64,000 nucleotides of DNA from Deltaproteobacteria bacterium (GTDB lineage: Bacteria; Desulfobacterota; JAENJC01). The stretch lies in NCBI GenBank assembly GCA_030646755.1, contig JAUSKU010000084.1:1-64000 (forward strand), read 5' to 3'. The position numbers and the translations under genes were made by a program. Below, in pieces: positions 49,527 to 58,875 of this stretch (positions within the stretch are counted from its first letter, which is position 1; each line of letters starts with the position of its first letter). The notes under the pieces were generated by a model. The model was not told where the DNA came from and did no database searches. It saw only the letters and a program-made list of their open reading frames with translations.

Positions 49527-49655
49527 CTACGACTTCAACTCCTCGTATTTCATCCCCAGCGACTCGGCCACAGGCTTGTTTGTCAGCTTGCCGTCATATG
49601 TATTTATCCCTTTTGCGAGGGCCGCATCTTTTCTTGCGGCCTCTTCAAGCCCAGG
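49527..49655 (-). pseudogene. second copy of the alanine dehydrogenase 3' end
   Basis: On the minus strand this encodes LEEAARKDAALAKGINTYDG, then KLTNKPVAESLGMKYEELKS and a stop, homologous to the last 40 residues of Ald (50631-50759). The frame is intact but with eight amino acid differences, so it derives from a diverged Ald gene rather than a fresh duplication. Homology begins right at the TGTCCC-type repeat (49654-49682). Between this fragment and the real ald end lies the Phd-RelE module. Confidence 0.8.
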
Positions 49656-49682
49656 GGAAATAGAGGGACACTTCCCCTATTA
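49654..49682. repeat. TGTCCC-type breakpoint repeat next to the ald-end copy
   Basis: On the minus strand AATAGGGGAAGTGTCCCTCT, then ATTTCCCC, abutting the ald-end copy. A related GATGTCCCTACTG sequence follows at about 49695-49710. The rest of the gap to 50075 holds no gene that I can support. Confidence 0.5.
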
Positions 49683-50075
49683 ACCCACCCGGAAACAGTA
49701 GGGACATCCCATTTAACTTAATAACCGCAATAGCATCTCTTTTCACAGTTATGCGTGCAAGATGTTTGCAAACTTTACTGCAATATATGGTTTGATAAGT
49801 GGTTTGTCAATAATTAGATGGAACTATTTTGGCCTCAAACCTCTGAGAATACTACAATGAGGCGCTATTTTTGAACCGCAGAGGCGCGGAGAAATGCGTA
49901 AGTCTTAATTCGTCGGCTTAGTGGCGGGTGCAGCCCCCCCTTTACGACCTATGCCAAAACCTATGACAAGATGTAAATGATTTGAATGAAAAAGTTCCTT
50001 ATTTCAGTTGACTAAAATTCCTTTTGCATTATAATTAAGGCTGTAATTAGTCTTTTAAATAGCGAGGTTAATAGT
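49683..50075. other. intergenic region, no gene seen
   Basis: About 390 bases between the ald-end copy and the Phd antitoxin gene. It has a second TGTCCC-like element and a low-complexity stretch. The last 60 bases include AT-rich sequence that probably serves as promoter for the antitoxin. No frame of interest on either strand. Confidence 0.5.
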
Positions 50076-50324
50076 ATGCTTATTAGTGCGAATGAATTGA
50101 AGACAAAAGGGGTGGCGTTTATTGAGAAATCCCTCCAGTCTGACGAGGAGGTCTTTGTGTCCGTAAGAGGGAAGACAAAGTTCGTTATGCTGACCGTGGA
50201 TGAATACGAACGGCTGAAAGAATCGGAGCTTGAAACTGCAATAAGGGATGCTGAAGAGGACTACAAAAAAAAGAGATACACGGTAGACACGGCGGAAAAG
50301 CATTTTAAGAAGATCGGCATCTGA
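50076..50324 (+). CDS. Phd/YefM-type antitoxin
   Basis: An 82-residue antitoxin: MLISANELKTKGVAFIEKSL, then VFVSVRGKTKFVMLTVDEYERLK, the Phd/YefM fold, and an acidic tail (IRDAEEDYKKKRYT). GCGAGGTTAATAGT precedes the start. Stop and start of the toxin gene share a base at 50324. Confidence 0.85.
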   Translation: MLISANELKTKGVAFIEKSLQSDEEVFVSVRGKTKFVMLTVDEYERLKESELETAIRDAEEDYKKKRYTVDTAEKHFKKIGI

Positions 50325-50596
50325 TGCACAAGCTCATATTTACCGAGACATTTCTGAAAAGAGAACAGAGTTTTATCAGGAAACATTCTGAACTTATAGA
50401 AAAATACAAAAAGATCTTAAGACTACTCGAATTAGACCCTTTCCATGCATCCCTCCGACTTCACAAGCTAAAAGGTAAATTCAGCGACAAGCATGCGGTG
50501 TCCATAACATATTCATATCGACTCGTGTTGTCCTTCACAGTCATTGGAGAGGAGTTCATTCTGATAGATGTAGGGCATCACGAAGAGGTTTACTGA
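50324..50596 (+). CDS. RelE/YafQ-type ribonuclease toxin
   Basis: A 90-residue RelE superfamily toxin: LIFTETFLKREQSFIRKHSE, DPFHASLRLHKLKGKFS, then AVSITYSYRLVLSF and ILIDVGHHEEVY, with the terminal histidine and tyrosine typical of YafQ/RelE-like mRNA endonucleases. It converges on ald; only about 30 bases separate their ends. Confidence 0.88.
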   Translation: MHKLIFTETFLKREQSFIRKHSELIEKYKKILRLLELDPFHASLRLHKLKGKFSDKHAVSITYSYRLVLSFTVIGEEFILIDVGHHEEVY

Positions 50597-50615
50597 TAGC
50601 TCGTCGATCTAACAC

Positions 50616-50634
50616 TGGGCACAGCCCACCCTAC
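50616..50634. repeat. dispersed GGGCACAGCCC-type repeat
   Basis: TGGGCACAGCCCACCCTAC, similar to 2694 and 53573. It includes the ald stop codon. Confidence 0.5.
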
Positions 50635-51737
50635 CAATTCAAATCCTCATATTTCATCCCCAGCGCCTCGGCCACAGGCCGGTTTGTCAGCTTGCTGTCA
50701 TAGGTATTTATCCCTTTTTCGAGGGCTGCATCTTTTCTTGCGGCCTCTTCTATCCCAAGGTTGGCTATCTTTAAGGCATAAGGCAGTGTTGCATTTGTCA
50801 GTGCAAATGTGGAAGTCCTCGGAACTGCTCCCGGCATGTTTGCCACGCAGTAATGGGTAACTCCGTCAACCTTGTAGACAGGGTCTTTGTGGGTGGTCCT
50901 CTTGGATGTCTCTATGCATCCACCCTGGTCTATGGAGACATCCACTATGACAGAGCCCTTCTTCATCCTTGATACTATCTCCCTTGTAACAAGGCGCGGC
51001 GCCCTGGCTCCAGCGAGGAGAACGGCACCGATTACCAGGTCGGAGTCCAGCACAGATTCCTCTATATTATGCTTATTTGATGAGAGGGTTACGACCCTTC
51101 CATTGTAAAGATCATCGATATGGGCCAGCTTATCCGTTCCTCTGTTTAAGATGATTACCTGCGCTCCCATCCCAACTGCCATCTTCAGGGCATTCAATCC
51201 GACCACACCCGCGCCAAGGATCGTGACCTTGCCTGGCGCAACACCGGGCACTCCTCCGAGAAGCACTCCACGTCCTCCGTTATTCTCCTGTAAAAAATAG
51301 GCCCCAACCTGGACAGACATCCTTCCTGCAACCTCGCTCATAGGCTTAAGCAGCGGGAGGCTTCCGTCAGGAAGCTCTATGGTCTCATATGCAACGGCCT
51401 TTACCTTCCTTTCAAGGATGGCCTTTGTAACATCAGGCTCTGCTGCAAGGTGCAGATAAGTATAAAGTATCTGGCCCTCTCTCAATAGATTAAATTCAGA
51501 GGGCTGAGGCTCCTTGACCTTCATGACCATGTCTGAGGCATCATAGATATCCTTGGCAGATGAGACCATCTCAGCTCCTGATGCCGTAAACTCCTCATCA
51601 CTTATCCCGCTTCCTCTCCCTGCACCTGCCTCTATAAGAACCTTATGCCCCTCATCAACCAGGACCTTCACCCCGGCAGGGACTATCCCGATCCTGTACT
51701 CTTCTACTTTTATTTCCTTCGGGATTCCTATAACCAT
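50631..51737 (-). CDS. ald: alanine dehydrogenase
   Basis: Ald, 368 residues, interconverts L-alanine and pyruvate with NAD. It opens MVIGIPKEIKVEEYRIGIVP and has the NAD-binding VTILGAGVVGLNALKMAVGMG region, VIGAVLLAGARAPRL with substrate lysine and histidine regions YTYLHLAAEP, and VDVSIDQGGCIET. The last residues differ from the second copy of its 3' end at 49527-49655. Full length. Confidence 0.95.
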   Translation of the reverse strand: MVIGIPKEIKVEEYRIGIVPAGVKVLVDEGHKVLIEAGAGRGSGISDEEFTASGAEMVSSAKDIYDASDMVMKVKEPQPSEFNLLREGQILYTYLHLAAEPDVTKAILERKVKAVAYETIELPDGSLPLLKPMSEVAGRMSVQVGAYFLQENNGGRGVLLGGVPGVAPGKVTILGAGVVGLNALKMAVGMGAQVIILNRGTDKLAHIDDLYNGRVVTLSSNKHNIEESVLDSDLVIGAVLLAGARAPRLVTREIVSRMKKGSVIVDVSIDQGGCIETSKRTTHKDPVYKVDGVTHYCVANMPGAVPRTSTFALTNATLPYALKIANLGIEEAARKDAALEKGINTYDSKLTNRPVAEALGMKYEDLNW

Positions 51738-51845
51738 GTTCTCACCCCCTTTGTTTTGCTAAGGGAATATACCATACCTTCGTTACATCTGGTTGAGGTT
51801 TTTGTTAAACAGTTGTTGACTTTCCACCCTGAAATGTATTAATTT

Positions 51846-51877
51846 TAACACCTATCATTCATATTATAAAGGTGTTA
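51846..51877. promoter_or_regulatory. inverted repeat before ilvD
   Basis: TAACACCT and AGGTGTTA, eight perfect pairs, separated by 16 bases and ending ten bases before the chosen ilvD start. It could be an operator or a hairpin in the leader. No leader peptide is evident. Confidence 0.4.
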
Positions 51878-51887
51878 TGGGGTGGAT

Positions 51888-53540
51888 ATGAGAAGCGACA
51901 GGATAAAGAAGGGTCTGGAGAGGGTCCCGCACAGGGCGCTGCTTTACGCCACAGGACTTACAAAAGAGGAGCTGAAGAGGCCGTTTATCGGTATTGCCAC
52001 GTCCTTTAACGACCTTGTACCGGGCCACATCGGGATGAGGACCCTGGAAAGGTTTATTGAAAAGGGAGTCCATACAGGCGGAGGGCATGCCTTCCTCTTT
52101 GGAGTTCCTGCCATATGCGACGGTATAGCCATGGGTCACACAGGTATGCACTACTCCCTTCCATCAAGGGAGCTGATCGCGGACATGATCGAATCAGTTG
52201 CCATGGCCCACGCCCTGGACGGCCTTGTCCTTCTGACAAACTGCGACAAGATAACGCCTGGGATGCTTATGGCTGCGGCAAGGATAAATGTCCCGTCCAT
52301 TGTAGTTACAGCAGGCCCTATGCACACCGGTATGTACAGGATGAAGAGGCGTTCCTTTGTGAGGGACACTTACGAGGCCATAGGGAGATTCAAGAACAAG
52401 CAGATAACAGGCGAAGAGCTGGCGGACCTGGAGATGTGCGCTTGCCCTGGAGGAGGTTCATGTCAGGGGATGTATACGGCCAACACCATGGCCTGCGTCA
52501 CTGAGACCCTGGGGATGTCCCTTGCCGGATGCGCTACCGCACTGGAAGGGACTGCTGACAAGAGAAGGATAGCCTTTGATTCCGGTGTGAGGATCGTAGG
52601 AATGGTGGAGGAGGACCTGACCCCAAGGAAGATCATGACAATGGAGGCATTTGAAAACGCCATAAGGGTCGATCTTGCCCTCGGAGGTTCAACAAATACT
52701 GCCCTTCACATACCAGCTATTGCCCATGACGCCGGGATAGAGCTACCTTTAGAGCTTTTTGATAAGCTGAGCAAGGAGACTCCGAACATCGTGAAGCTGG
52801 AGCCTGCTGGGGACCACTTCATGGAGGACCTGGACTATGCAGGCGGAATCCCTGCTGTCATGAACAGGCTGAAGGAGATGCTTAAGGACAATATAACGGT
52901 CTCTCAGAAGAGCATAAAAGAGATTTCAGAGGCCGGAAGGGTCATAGACAGCGATGTGATAAGGACTCTTGAAAATGCATATTACAAGGAAGGCGGAATT
53001 GCTGTCCTGAAAGGGAATCTGGCCCCTGATGGAGCTGTCGTAAAGCAGACAGCCGTAAGCGAAAAGATGAAGAGGTTCACAGGAAAGGCAAAGTGCTTTG
53101 ACTCCGAGGAAAAGGCGATGGAGGCGATACTTGCCAACCAGATAAAGGCAGGAGATGTCGTAGTCATAAGATATGAAGGACCCAAGGGTGGCCCAGGTAT
53201 GAGGGAGATGCTGGCCCCTACTGCGACCATCACAGGTATGGGACTTTCCGACTCGGTGGCCCTTATAACCGATGGACGCTTCTCCGGCGGTACAAGGGGT
53301 CCGTGCATAGGACATATATCCCCTGAGGCGATGGAAGGCGGGCCTATTGCCATAGTCAAAGAGGGGGACGAGATAGAGATAGACATACCCAACAGGCAGA
53401 TAAGCCTCAAGGTCTCCGACGAAGAGATAAAGAGGCGCTTAGAGTCCTGGAAGGCCCCGGAACCAAAGATAAAGAGCGGCTGGCTTGCCAGGTATGCAAA
53501 GGTAGTCACATCAGCAAATACAGGGGCAGTAGTAAAATAG
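51888..53540 (+). CDS. ilvD: dihydroxy-acid dehydratase IlvD
   Basis: About 550 residues; third step of isoleucine and valine synthesis. Cluster cysteines appear in NCDKITPGM and [18 protein letters not shown]. The C-terminal swivelling domain has [23 protein letters not shown] at 51888 ([12 protein letters not shown]) is the usual beginning; a GTG two codons earlier is also possible. It is followed by ilvB after 70 bases. Confidence 0.95.
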   Translation: MRSDRIKKGLERVPHRALLYATGLTKEELKRPFIGIATSFNDLVPGHIGMRTLERFIEKGVHTGGGHAFLFGVPAICDGIAMGHTGMHYSLPSRELIADMIESVAMAHALDGLVLLTNCDKITPGMLMAAARINVPSIVVTAGPMHTGMYRMKRRSFVRDTYEAIGRFKNKQITGEELADLEMCACPGGGSCQGMYTANTMACVTETLGMSLAGCATALEGTADKRRIAFDSGVRIVGMVEEDLTPRKIMTMEAFENAIRVDLALGGSTNTALHIPAIAHDAGIELPLELFDKLSKETPNIVKLEPAGDHFMEDLDYAGGIPAVMNRLKEMLKDNITVSQKSIKEISEAGRVIDSDVIRTLENAYYKEGGIAVLKGNLAPDGAVVKQTAVSEKMKRFTGKAKCFDSEEKAMEAILANQIKAGDVVVIRYEGPKGGPGMREMLAPTATITGMGLSDSVALITDGRFSGGTRGPCIGHISPEAMEGGPIAIVKEGDEIEIDIPNRQISLKVSDEEIKRRLESWKAPEPKIKSGWLARYAKVVTSANTGAVVK

Positions 53541-53572
53541 TTGTCAGTGGCCAGTGGTCAGTGATCAGCAGA

Positions 53573-53595
53573 GGTAGGGTGGGCTGTGCCCACCA
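53573..53595. repeat. dispersed GGTGGGCTGTGCCCACC-type repeat before ilvB
   Basis: GGTAGGGTGGGCTGTGCCCA followed by CCA. Similar copies, in reverse, at 2694 and 50616. It lies just before the ilvB ribosome binding site. A low-complexity CAGTGGTCAGTG-type sequence precedes it. Confidence 0.55.
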
Positions 53596-53610
53596 CAGGA
53601 GGGAGAGGTT

Positions 53611-55302
53611 GTGAAAAAGACAGGTGCGCAGATACTTATAGAGAGCCTGATGAAGGAAGGGGTTGACACCATATTCGGCTACCCCGGCGGGGCAGTTCTC
53701 AATATATATGATGAGCTGCTGAACTACCCGATAAAGCACATCCTTGTGAGGCACGAGCAGGGGGCTGCTCACGCAGCAGACGGTTATGCAAGGTCTACAG
53801 GAAAGGTAGGCGTATGCCTTGCCACTTCAGGGCCTGGAGCAACTAATATTGTTACAGGCGTTGCAACGGCATATATGGATTCCATACCAATGGTTGTTCT
53901 GACAGGGCAGGTTCCCACCATGCTCATAGGGAATGACGCCTTCCAGGAGGCGGATATAGTCGGCATCACAAGGCCGTGCACCAAACATAACTACCTTGTA
54001 AAGGATGTAAAGGACCTGGCAAGGATAATAAAAGAGTCCTTCTACATTGCAAGGACAGGAAGGCCTGGGCCGGTGCTTATAGACCTGCCGAAGGACGTTA
54101 TGATAGACAGCACTGAATATCACTATCCTGAAGAGGTAAAGCTGAGGAGCTACAACCCGACATATACCGGGCATCCCGGCCAGATAAAGCAGGCTGTGTC
54201 CATGATCCTTGAGGCCAAGAGGCCGCTTCTGTACACTGGAGGAGGGGTCATACTCTCCAATGCCTCGGATGAGCTGACAAGGTTTGTAAACAAGCTCCAG
54301 CTCCCAATAACCATGACACTCATGGGGCTTGGGGCCTATCCCGCTAAGGAGAAGCTCTCCCTCGGGATGCTGGGGATGCACGGGACTTACAGGGCCAACA
54401 TGGCAGTAACCCACTGCGACCTCCTGGTTGCCATTGGGGCCAGGTTTGACGACAGGGTTACGGGAAAGATTGCCGAATTTGCCCCTAATGCCAAGATAAT
54501 ACATATAGACATAGACCCGACATCCATCAGCAAGAACGTAAGGGTTGACGTGCCTATTGTCGGGGATGTGAAAAATGTCCTTACAAAGATGAATGAACTG
54601 GTTAAAGACGACAAGGGGAAGTGGAAGGGCGAGAGAAAGCAGTGGCTGGCCCAGATAGAGGAATGGGACAAGACGCATCCTATGGGGTACAAGCAGGACA
54701 AGAAGGGACCTATCAAGCCCCAGTACGTCATTGAGAAGATATATGAGCTCACCAAAGGGGATGCCATCATAACCACAGAGGTTGGACAGAACCAGATGTG
54801 GACCGCCCAGTTCTTCCCCTTCAATAAGCCAAGGACATTTGTTACATCAGGTGGCCTTGGGACCATGGGTTTCGGGTTCCCTGCTGCCATTGGGGCCCAG
54901 GTGGCAAACCCAAAGAAGACCGTTATATGCATGGCCGGGGACGGAAGCATCCAGATGAACATCCAGGAGCTTGCCACAGCGGTACAGTACAGGATACCTG
55001 TGAAGGTGGCGATACTTAACAACCATTTCCTCGGTATGGTCAGGCAGTGGCAGGAACTGTTCTTCCACAGGAGGTACTCATACACCTGCATAGACACCAC
55101 CCCGGACTTTGTTAAGGTGGCTGAGGCTTATGGGGCCGTTGGACTGAGGGCAAAGAAGGTGGACGAGGTGGAAAAGATTATAAAAGAGGCTCTAAAGGTC
55201 AAGGACAGGCCTGTGTTCATGGACTTCCAGGTGGACCCTGAGGAAGGGGTCTATCCCATGGTTCCGGCAGGTCAGCCCTTGAGCAAGATGCTGTTGGTGT
55301 GA
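53611..55302 (+). CDS. ilvB: acetolactate synthase large subunit IlvB
   Basis: ThDP-dependent enzyme of 563 residues, joining two pyruvates or pyruvate and 2-ketobutyrate. It opens [20 protein letters not shown] with a GTG start after GGAGGGAGAGG, has [14 protein letters not shown], the catalytic glutamate in [15 protein letters not shown], and the ThDP motif [18 protein letters not shown]. ilvN lies 660 bases downstream, with a toxin-antitoxin pair between them, unusual for genes that are generally adjacent. Confidence 0.95.
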   Translation: MKKTGAQILIESLMKEGVDTIFGYPGGAVLNIYDELLNYPIKHILVRHEQGAAHAADGYARSTGKVGVCLATSGPGATNIVTGVATAYMDSIPMVVLTGQVPTMLIGNDAFQEADIVGITRPCTKHNYLVKDVKDLARIIKESFYIARTGRPGPVLIDLPKDVMIDSTEYHYPEEVKLRSYNPTYTGHPGQIKQAVSMILEAKRPLLYTGGGVILSNASDELTRFVNKLQLPITMTLMGLGAYPAKEKLSLGMLGMHGTYRANMAVTHCDLLVAIGARFDDRVTGKIAEFAPNAKIIHIDIDPTSISKNVRVDVPIVGDVKNVLTKMNELVKDDKGKWKGERKQWLAQIEEWDKTHPMGYKQDKKGPIKPQYVIEKIYELTKGDAIITTEVGQNQMWTAQFFPFNKPRTFVTSGGLGTMGFGFPAAIGAQVANPKKTVICMAGDGSIQMNIQELATAVQYRIPVKVAILNNHFLGMVRQWQELFFHRRYSYTCIDTTPDFVKVAEAYGAVGLRAKKVDEVEKIIKEALKVKDRPVFMDFQVDPEEGVYPMVPAGQPLSKMLLV

Positions 55303-55323
55303 GATCGAAATGGATAAAATTTA

Positions 55324-55611
55324 ATGAATTCTCAAATTGAAGAAATCAAGCAAACGGTGTTGCCTATACTGCGCCACCACGGGGCAAAACGGGCAGGACT
55401 GTTCGGCTCTCTGGTAAGAGAGGAAATGACGGAAGGTAGCGATATAGATATTTTGGTTGAACTGAGTAAAGACCTGAGCCTCCTTGATTTTGTCGGGATC
55501 AAGCTGGAAATCGAAGAGAGACTGGGGAAGAAAGTTGATCTGGTAGAATATGATACTCTTAAGCCGTTGCTCAAAGACAGGATTCTGAAAGAAGAAGTCA
55601 GGATTCTATGA
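55324..55611 (+). CDS. MNT-type nucleotidyltransferase antitoxin
   Basis: A 95-residue minimal nucleotidyltransferase: KRAGLFGSLVREEMTEGSDIDILVEL with the GSX10DXD catalytic motif. In HEPN-MNT modules this enzyme adenylylates the HEPN toxin on a tyrosine. It overlaps the HEPN gene by four bases. It lies inside what would be the ilvBN operon. Confidence 0.88.
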   Translation: MNSQIEEIKQTVLPILRHHGAKRAGLFGSLVREEMTEGSDIDILVELSKDLSLLDFVGIKLEIEERLGKKVDLVEYDTLKPLLKDRILKEEVRIL

Positions 55612-55949
55612 AAAGAGACATAAAGGTCTACATTGAGGATATATTGGAAAGCATCTCCAGGATTGAAGAATATGTCAAAGACCTTGATGAGGCTGAGTTT
55701 TATGGGAATAATGAAAAACAGGATGCGGTACTGAGGCGTTTGGAAATCATAGGAGAGGCCGTAAAAAACATTCCGCAGGATGTTAGAGACAAGTATTCAG
55801 AAATACCCTGGAAGCAGATTGCGGGAATGAGAGATGTAGTTATCCATGAATATTTCGGCGTGAACTTAGGAAGGATATGGAAAGTCATTCAGGCGGACAT
55901 GAAGGATTTAAAAAATAAGATCAATATGATTAAACAGGAAGTAGGCTAA
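55608..55949 (+). CDS. HEPN-domain toxin (DUF86)
   Basis: A 113-residue DUF86/HEPN ribonuclease: MKRDIKVYIEDILESISRIE with RLEIIGEAVKNIPQDVRDKY and the catalytic RX4H motif in MRDVVIHEYFGVN, the tyrosine being the expected adenylylation site. Second gene of the MNT-HEPN pair. Confidence 0.87.
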   Translation: MKRDIKVYIEDILESISRIEEYVKDLDEAEFYGNNEKQDAVLRRLEIIGEAVKNIPQDVRDKYSEIPWKQIAGMRDVVIHEYFGVNLGRIWKVIQADMKDLKNKINMIKQEVG

Positions 55950-55965
55950 ATCGTAGGAGATATAT

Positions 55966-56445
55966 ATGCGTCACACTATATCAGTTCTAGTAGAAAACGA
56001 ATTCGGTGTCCTATCAAGGGTTGCCGGGCTTTTCAGTGGAAGGGGATTTAATATAGAGTCTCTAAGTGTTGCAGAGACGCTGGACCCGACTGTATCAAGG
56101 ATGACGATAGTTACCAGGGGAAATGAGCAGATCCTTGAGCAGATTATGAAGCAGCTCAACAAGCTCATAAACGTCATCAAGGTGATAGACTTCCAGAAGG
56201 GCGAGTGCGTTGAGAGAGAGATGGCCCTTATCAAGGTATCTGTTGACGACAAAAACCGCTCAGAGGTGCTCTCCATAGTCGACATCTTCCGGGGAAAGGT
56301 TGTTGACGTGAGCTCGAAGGCCTACACCATTGAGATAACTGGTGACGAGGGTAAGATAAAGGCACTCATAGACCTTCTCCTGCCTATGGGGATAAAGGAA
56401 GTTGTAAGGACCGGGAAGGTGGCAATTGCGAGGGGAACGAAGTAA
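55966..56445 (+). CDS. ilvN: acetolactate synthase small subunit IlvN
   Basis: Regulatory subunit of 159 residues, with an ACT domain: MRHTISVLVENEFGVLSRVA, GLFSGRGFNIESLSV and the conserved KVIDFQKGECVEREMALIKV. It senses valine. It is separated from ilvB by the MNT-HEPN pair; the ribosome binding site is TAGGAGATATAT before ATG 55966. Confidence 0.95.
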   Translation: MRHTISVLVENEFGVLSRVAGLFSGRGFNIESLSVAETLDPTVSRMTIVTRGNEQILEQIMKQLNKLINVIKVIDFQKGECVEREMALIKVSVDDKNRSEVLSIVDIFRGKVVDVSSKAYTIEITGDEGKIKALIDLLLPMGIKEVVRTGKVAIARGTK

Positions 56446-56493
56446 ACAATTGCGTGATGCAGTTGATTTATAAAACCGATCTCAGGGACGGAT

Positions 56494-58578
56494 TTGCATA
56501 TCGAAATCCACACAGAATCTGAACGCGAAAAGCGAACCCACGAAATTGAAAGACGCATTTCCGACCTCGAGAAAGAAAAGAGCGATCTGCTCAGCGAGCT
56601 TTCCAGGCTTCAATCCACTACAATTCCAGAAAAAGAAACTCCACTCCTTGGTTTACCAGCACTAACTTCCGCGCCTGCCACCACAAGCGAAAAAATTAAT
56701 CTGTTTTTAAAACTGTTCCGCTGCCGGGATGATGTTTATCCCAAACTATGGGAGAACAGATCAAAAGGGACAAAGGGGTATTCTCCGGTCTGTGCCCATG
56801 AATGGGTTCGCGGTGTCTGCGGAAAGCCAAAGGTCAAATGCTCAGACTGCCAAGGTCGGTCATTCCTGAAGCTTGATGCTGTTGCTGTAGAGACCCACCT
56901 TAGGGGTACTGCAACTATTGGGACATACGCTATTAGTGCCGGTGATAGTTGTGTCTTCCTTGCTTGTGACTTTGACGGGGATGGTTGGCAGGAAGATGTG
57001 AAAAGTTATAGGAATGCAGCCCGGTCTATGGGAGTGGATGTTGCAGTTGAAAGGTCGCGATCAGGGGCTGGCGCGCACGCTTGGATATTTTTCCAGGAGC
57101 CGGTCCCTGCAAGGCTTGCGCGGCTTCTTGGAACAGTTATCCTTTCAAAGTGCAGTGAATACAGGCCCAGTATGAGCCTTGAGTCTTTTGACCGCTTCTT
57201 TCCAAACCAGGACTATCTTCCTAAAGGCGGCTTCGGGAATCTGATCGCTCTGCCGCTTCAAAAACAACCCCGTGAACAAGGAAATACCTGTTTTCTCGAC
57301 AAAGACCTTAATGCTATTCCAGATCAGTGGGGCTGTCTGGCAGAGGCCAGAAGATTGTCATTGGTGGAGTTGCGGTCTCTGGTAAGCGGCTACTTGCCGT
57401 CAAAGCCGCAATCTAAAGCAGAGGAAGGTTTTGACGATATTTCATGGATTACGGACCAGAATGTCCTGGAATCATCTGTTGATTTAAAGAAAGATTCAAT
57501 TGCAGGACTTCTTAACGGGCCATTTGAATTGAGGTTGAACTCTCAACTCCATATCCCACTTGAAGGACTGCCAGGCAAGATCGTAAACAGGCTAAGGCGC
57601 ACTGCTTCCTTTGCAAATCCTGAATTTTACCGGCGCCAACGCATGAGGATGCAGACATATCCTGAGCCAAGGTTCATATTCTCAGGCGAGATGCGCCCTG
57701 ATGAAATTATCCTTCCTCGCGGAACACTGGATTCAGTCACTAAAATCCTGAGAGAGGCTGGGGCTCAGGTAGTCATACGAGATGAGAGGCTGTCGAGAAA
57801 AAGGATCAAGACAACGTTTAAAGGTGAACTTACTCAAGAACAAGCAAAAAGCGTCAATATTATGAAGCCCCACGAATGCGGGGTACTGGTTGCACCTCCA
57901 GGCGCAGGGAAGACCGTCATGGGATGCGCTCTTATCTCAGAAAGGAAAGTCTCCACCCTTATCCTTGTCCACAGGCAGCAACTTCTTGACCAATGGAAGG
58001 AACGCCTAACTGAATTTCTGGAAATGGACAAGAAGGAGATCGGCGTTTTTGGCGGAACCAGGAAAAAGCGCACGGGGCGGATTGATATCGGGATGCTTCA
58101 AAGCATTACGAAAACCGAAGAGATGGAGGAGATTGCAAGCGCATATTCGCAGATCATAATTGACGAGTGTCACCACATTCCCGCCGCATCCTTTGAGTCG
58201 GTCATGAAACAGATTCCGGCCAGGTATATTGTGGGGCTTACGGCCACCCCACGCAGGAAGGACGGTCTTGAAAAGATCCTTTATCAGCAATGCGGGCCTA
58301 TCCGGCATGAGATGCCTTCGGAGGATGAGGGCAAATTGAGCAAGACTGCTTGTATCAGAGAAACCGGATTCCGCGTGCCGGCTGAACTGGGCGACTTCCC
58401 GCCCTATCACCTTCTCATCGAAGCCCTTGTCAGCGATGAAAAATGGAATGCTCTTATTGCCTCTGATGTGGTCTCTGCGCTCAAGGCGTCACGATTTCCA
58501 CTATTGATCTCAGACCGTAAAGAGCATATGGAGCGGCTTGAAAGACTCATAAAGGAGCAGGCATCTGCAGTGCCTTGA
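56494..58578 (+). CDS. truncated TOTE-type primase-helicase protein
   Basis: A 694-residue protein matching the primase and helicase core of TOTE conflict systems. A coiled coil (residues 1-45) is followed by an archaeo-eukaryotic primase domain (65-300) with CAHEWVRGVCGKPKVKCSDC, CDFDGDGWQED (catalytic acidic residues) and GGFGNLIALPLQ. The superfamily 2 helicase begins near residue 440: VLVAPPGAGKTVMGCALIS, IIIDECHHIPAASF and VGLTATPRRKDG. It breaks off at LISDRKEHMERLERLIKEQA, before the second RecA-like domain is complete, so motifs V and VI are absent. Usual homologs are near 900-1000 residues. No methylase or nuclease partner is near. Confidence 0.85.
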   Translation: MHIEIHTESEREKRTHEIERRISDLEKEKSDLLSELSRLQSTTIPEKETPLLGLPALTSAPATTSEKINLFLKLFRCRDDVYPKLWENRSKGTKGYSPVCAHEWVRGVCGKPKVKCSDCQGRSFLKLDAVAVETHLRGTATIGTYAISAGDSCVFLACDFDGDGWQEDVKSYRNAARSMGVDVAVERSRSGAGAHAWIFFQEPVPARLARLLGTVILSKCSEYRPSMSLESFDRFFPNQDYLPKGGFGNLIALPLQKQPREQGNTCFLDKDLNAIPDQWGCLAEARRLSLVELRSLVSGYLPSKPQSKAEEGFDDISWITDQNVLESSVDLKKDSIAGLLNGPFELRLNSQLHIPLEGLPGKIVNRLRRTASFANPEFYRRQRMRMQTYPEPRFIFSGEMRPDEIILPRGTLDSVTKILREAGAQVVIRDERLSRKRIKTTFKGELTQEQAKSVNIMKPHECGVLVAPPGAGKTVMGCALISERKVSTLILVHRQQLLDQWKERLTEFLEMDKKEIGVFGGTRKKRTGRIDIGMLQSITKTEEMEEIASAYSQIIIDECHHIPAASFESVMKQIPARYIVGLTATPRRKDGLEKILYQQCGPIRHEMPSEDEGKLSKTACIRETGFRVPAELGDFPPYHLLIEALVSDEKWNALIASDVVSALKASRFPLLISDRKEHMERLERLIKEQASAVP

Positions 58579-58618
58579 TTGTCGAACCGCAAAAGTCTAA
58601 ACTGTAATTGCAGAAGTT

Positions 58619-58647
58619 TTGACATTGTATGTCAATAGAAGTAAGAT
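58619..58647 (+). promoter_or_regulatory. promoter with embedded operator of the second RHH-PIN module
   Basis: TTGACA (58619-58624), 17-base spacer, TAAGAT (58642-58647). A perfect inverted repeat TTGACAT-TGT-ATGTCAA (58619-58635) covers the -35. Same seven-three-seven design and same TGT centre as the operator at 47731, but different half-sites. It replaces the lost C-terminus of the TOTE gene. Confidence 0.7.
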
Positions 58648-58671
58648 AGCAAAAAAAGGGAGGTAAAAGGC

Positions 58672-58875
58672 ATGAAGACAGTCAACGTCCCTCTTCCAGA
58701 CAAACTTGGAATGGAGGTAGAGAATTATGTGAAAAGCGGCTGGTTTACCGATGAGGCGGAGCTGATGCGGACCGCATTGCAGGAATTCATACGTCATAAC
58801 AGCGTAAAATTATTGGAACAGTTTATGAAAGAAGATATTGATTGGGCCTTGAAGATAAAAGCCGAGAACAAATGA
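58672..58875 (+). CDS. RHH-type antitoxin
   Basis: A 67-residue ribbon-helix-helix-like protein: MKTVNVPLPDKLGMEVENYV, then DEAELMRTALQEFIRHN, with an acidic tail (KEDIDWALKIKAENK). AGGGAGGTAAAAGGC upstream is a strong ribosome binding site. The stop overlaps the start of the PIN gene (ATGA). Confidence 0.8.
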   Translation: MKTVNVPLPDKLGMEVENYVKSGWFTDEAELMRTALQEFIRHNSVKLLEQFMKEDIDWALKIKAENK

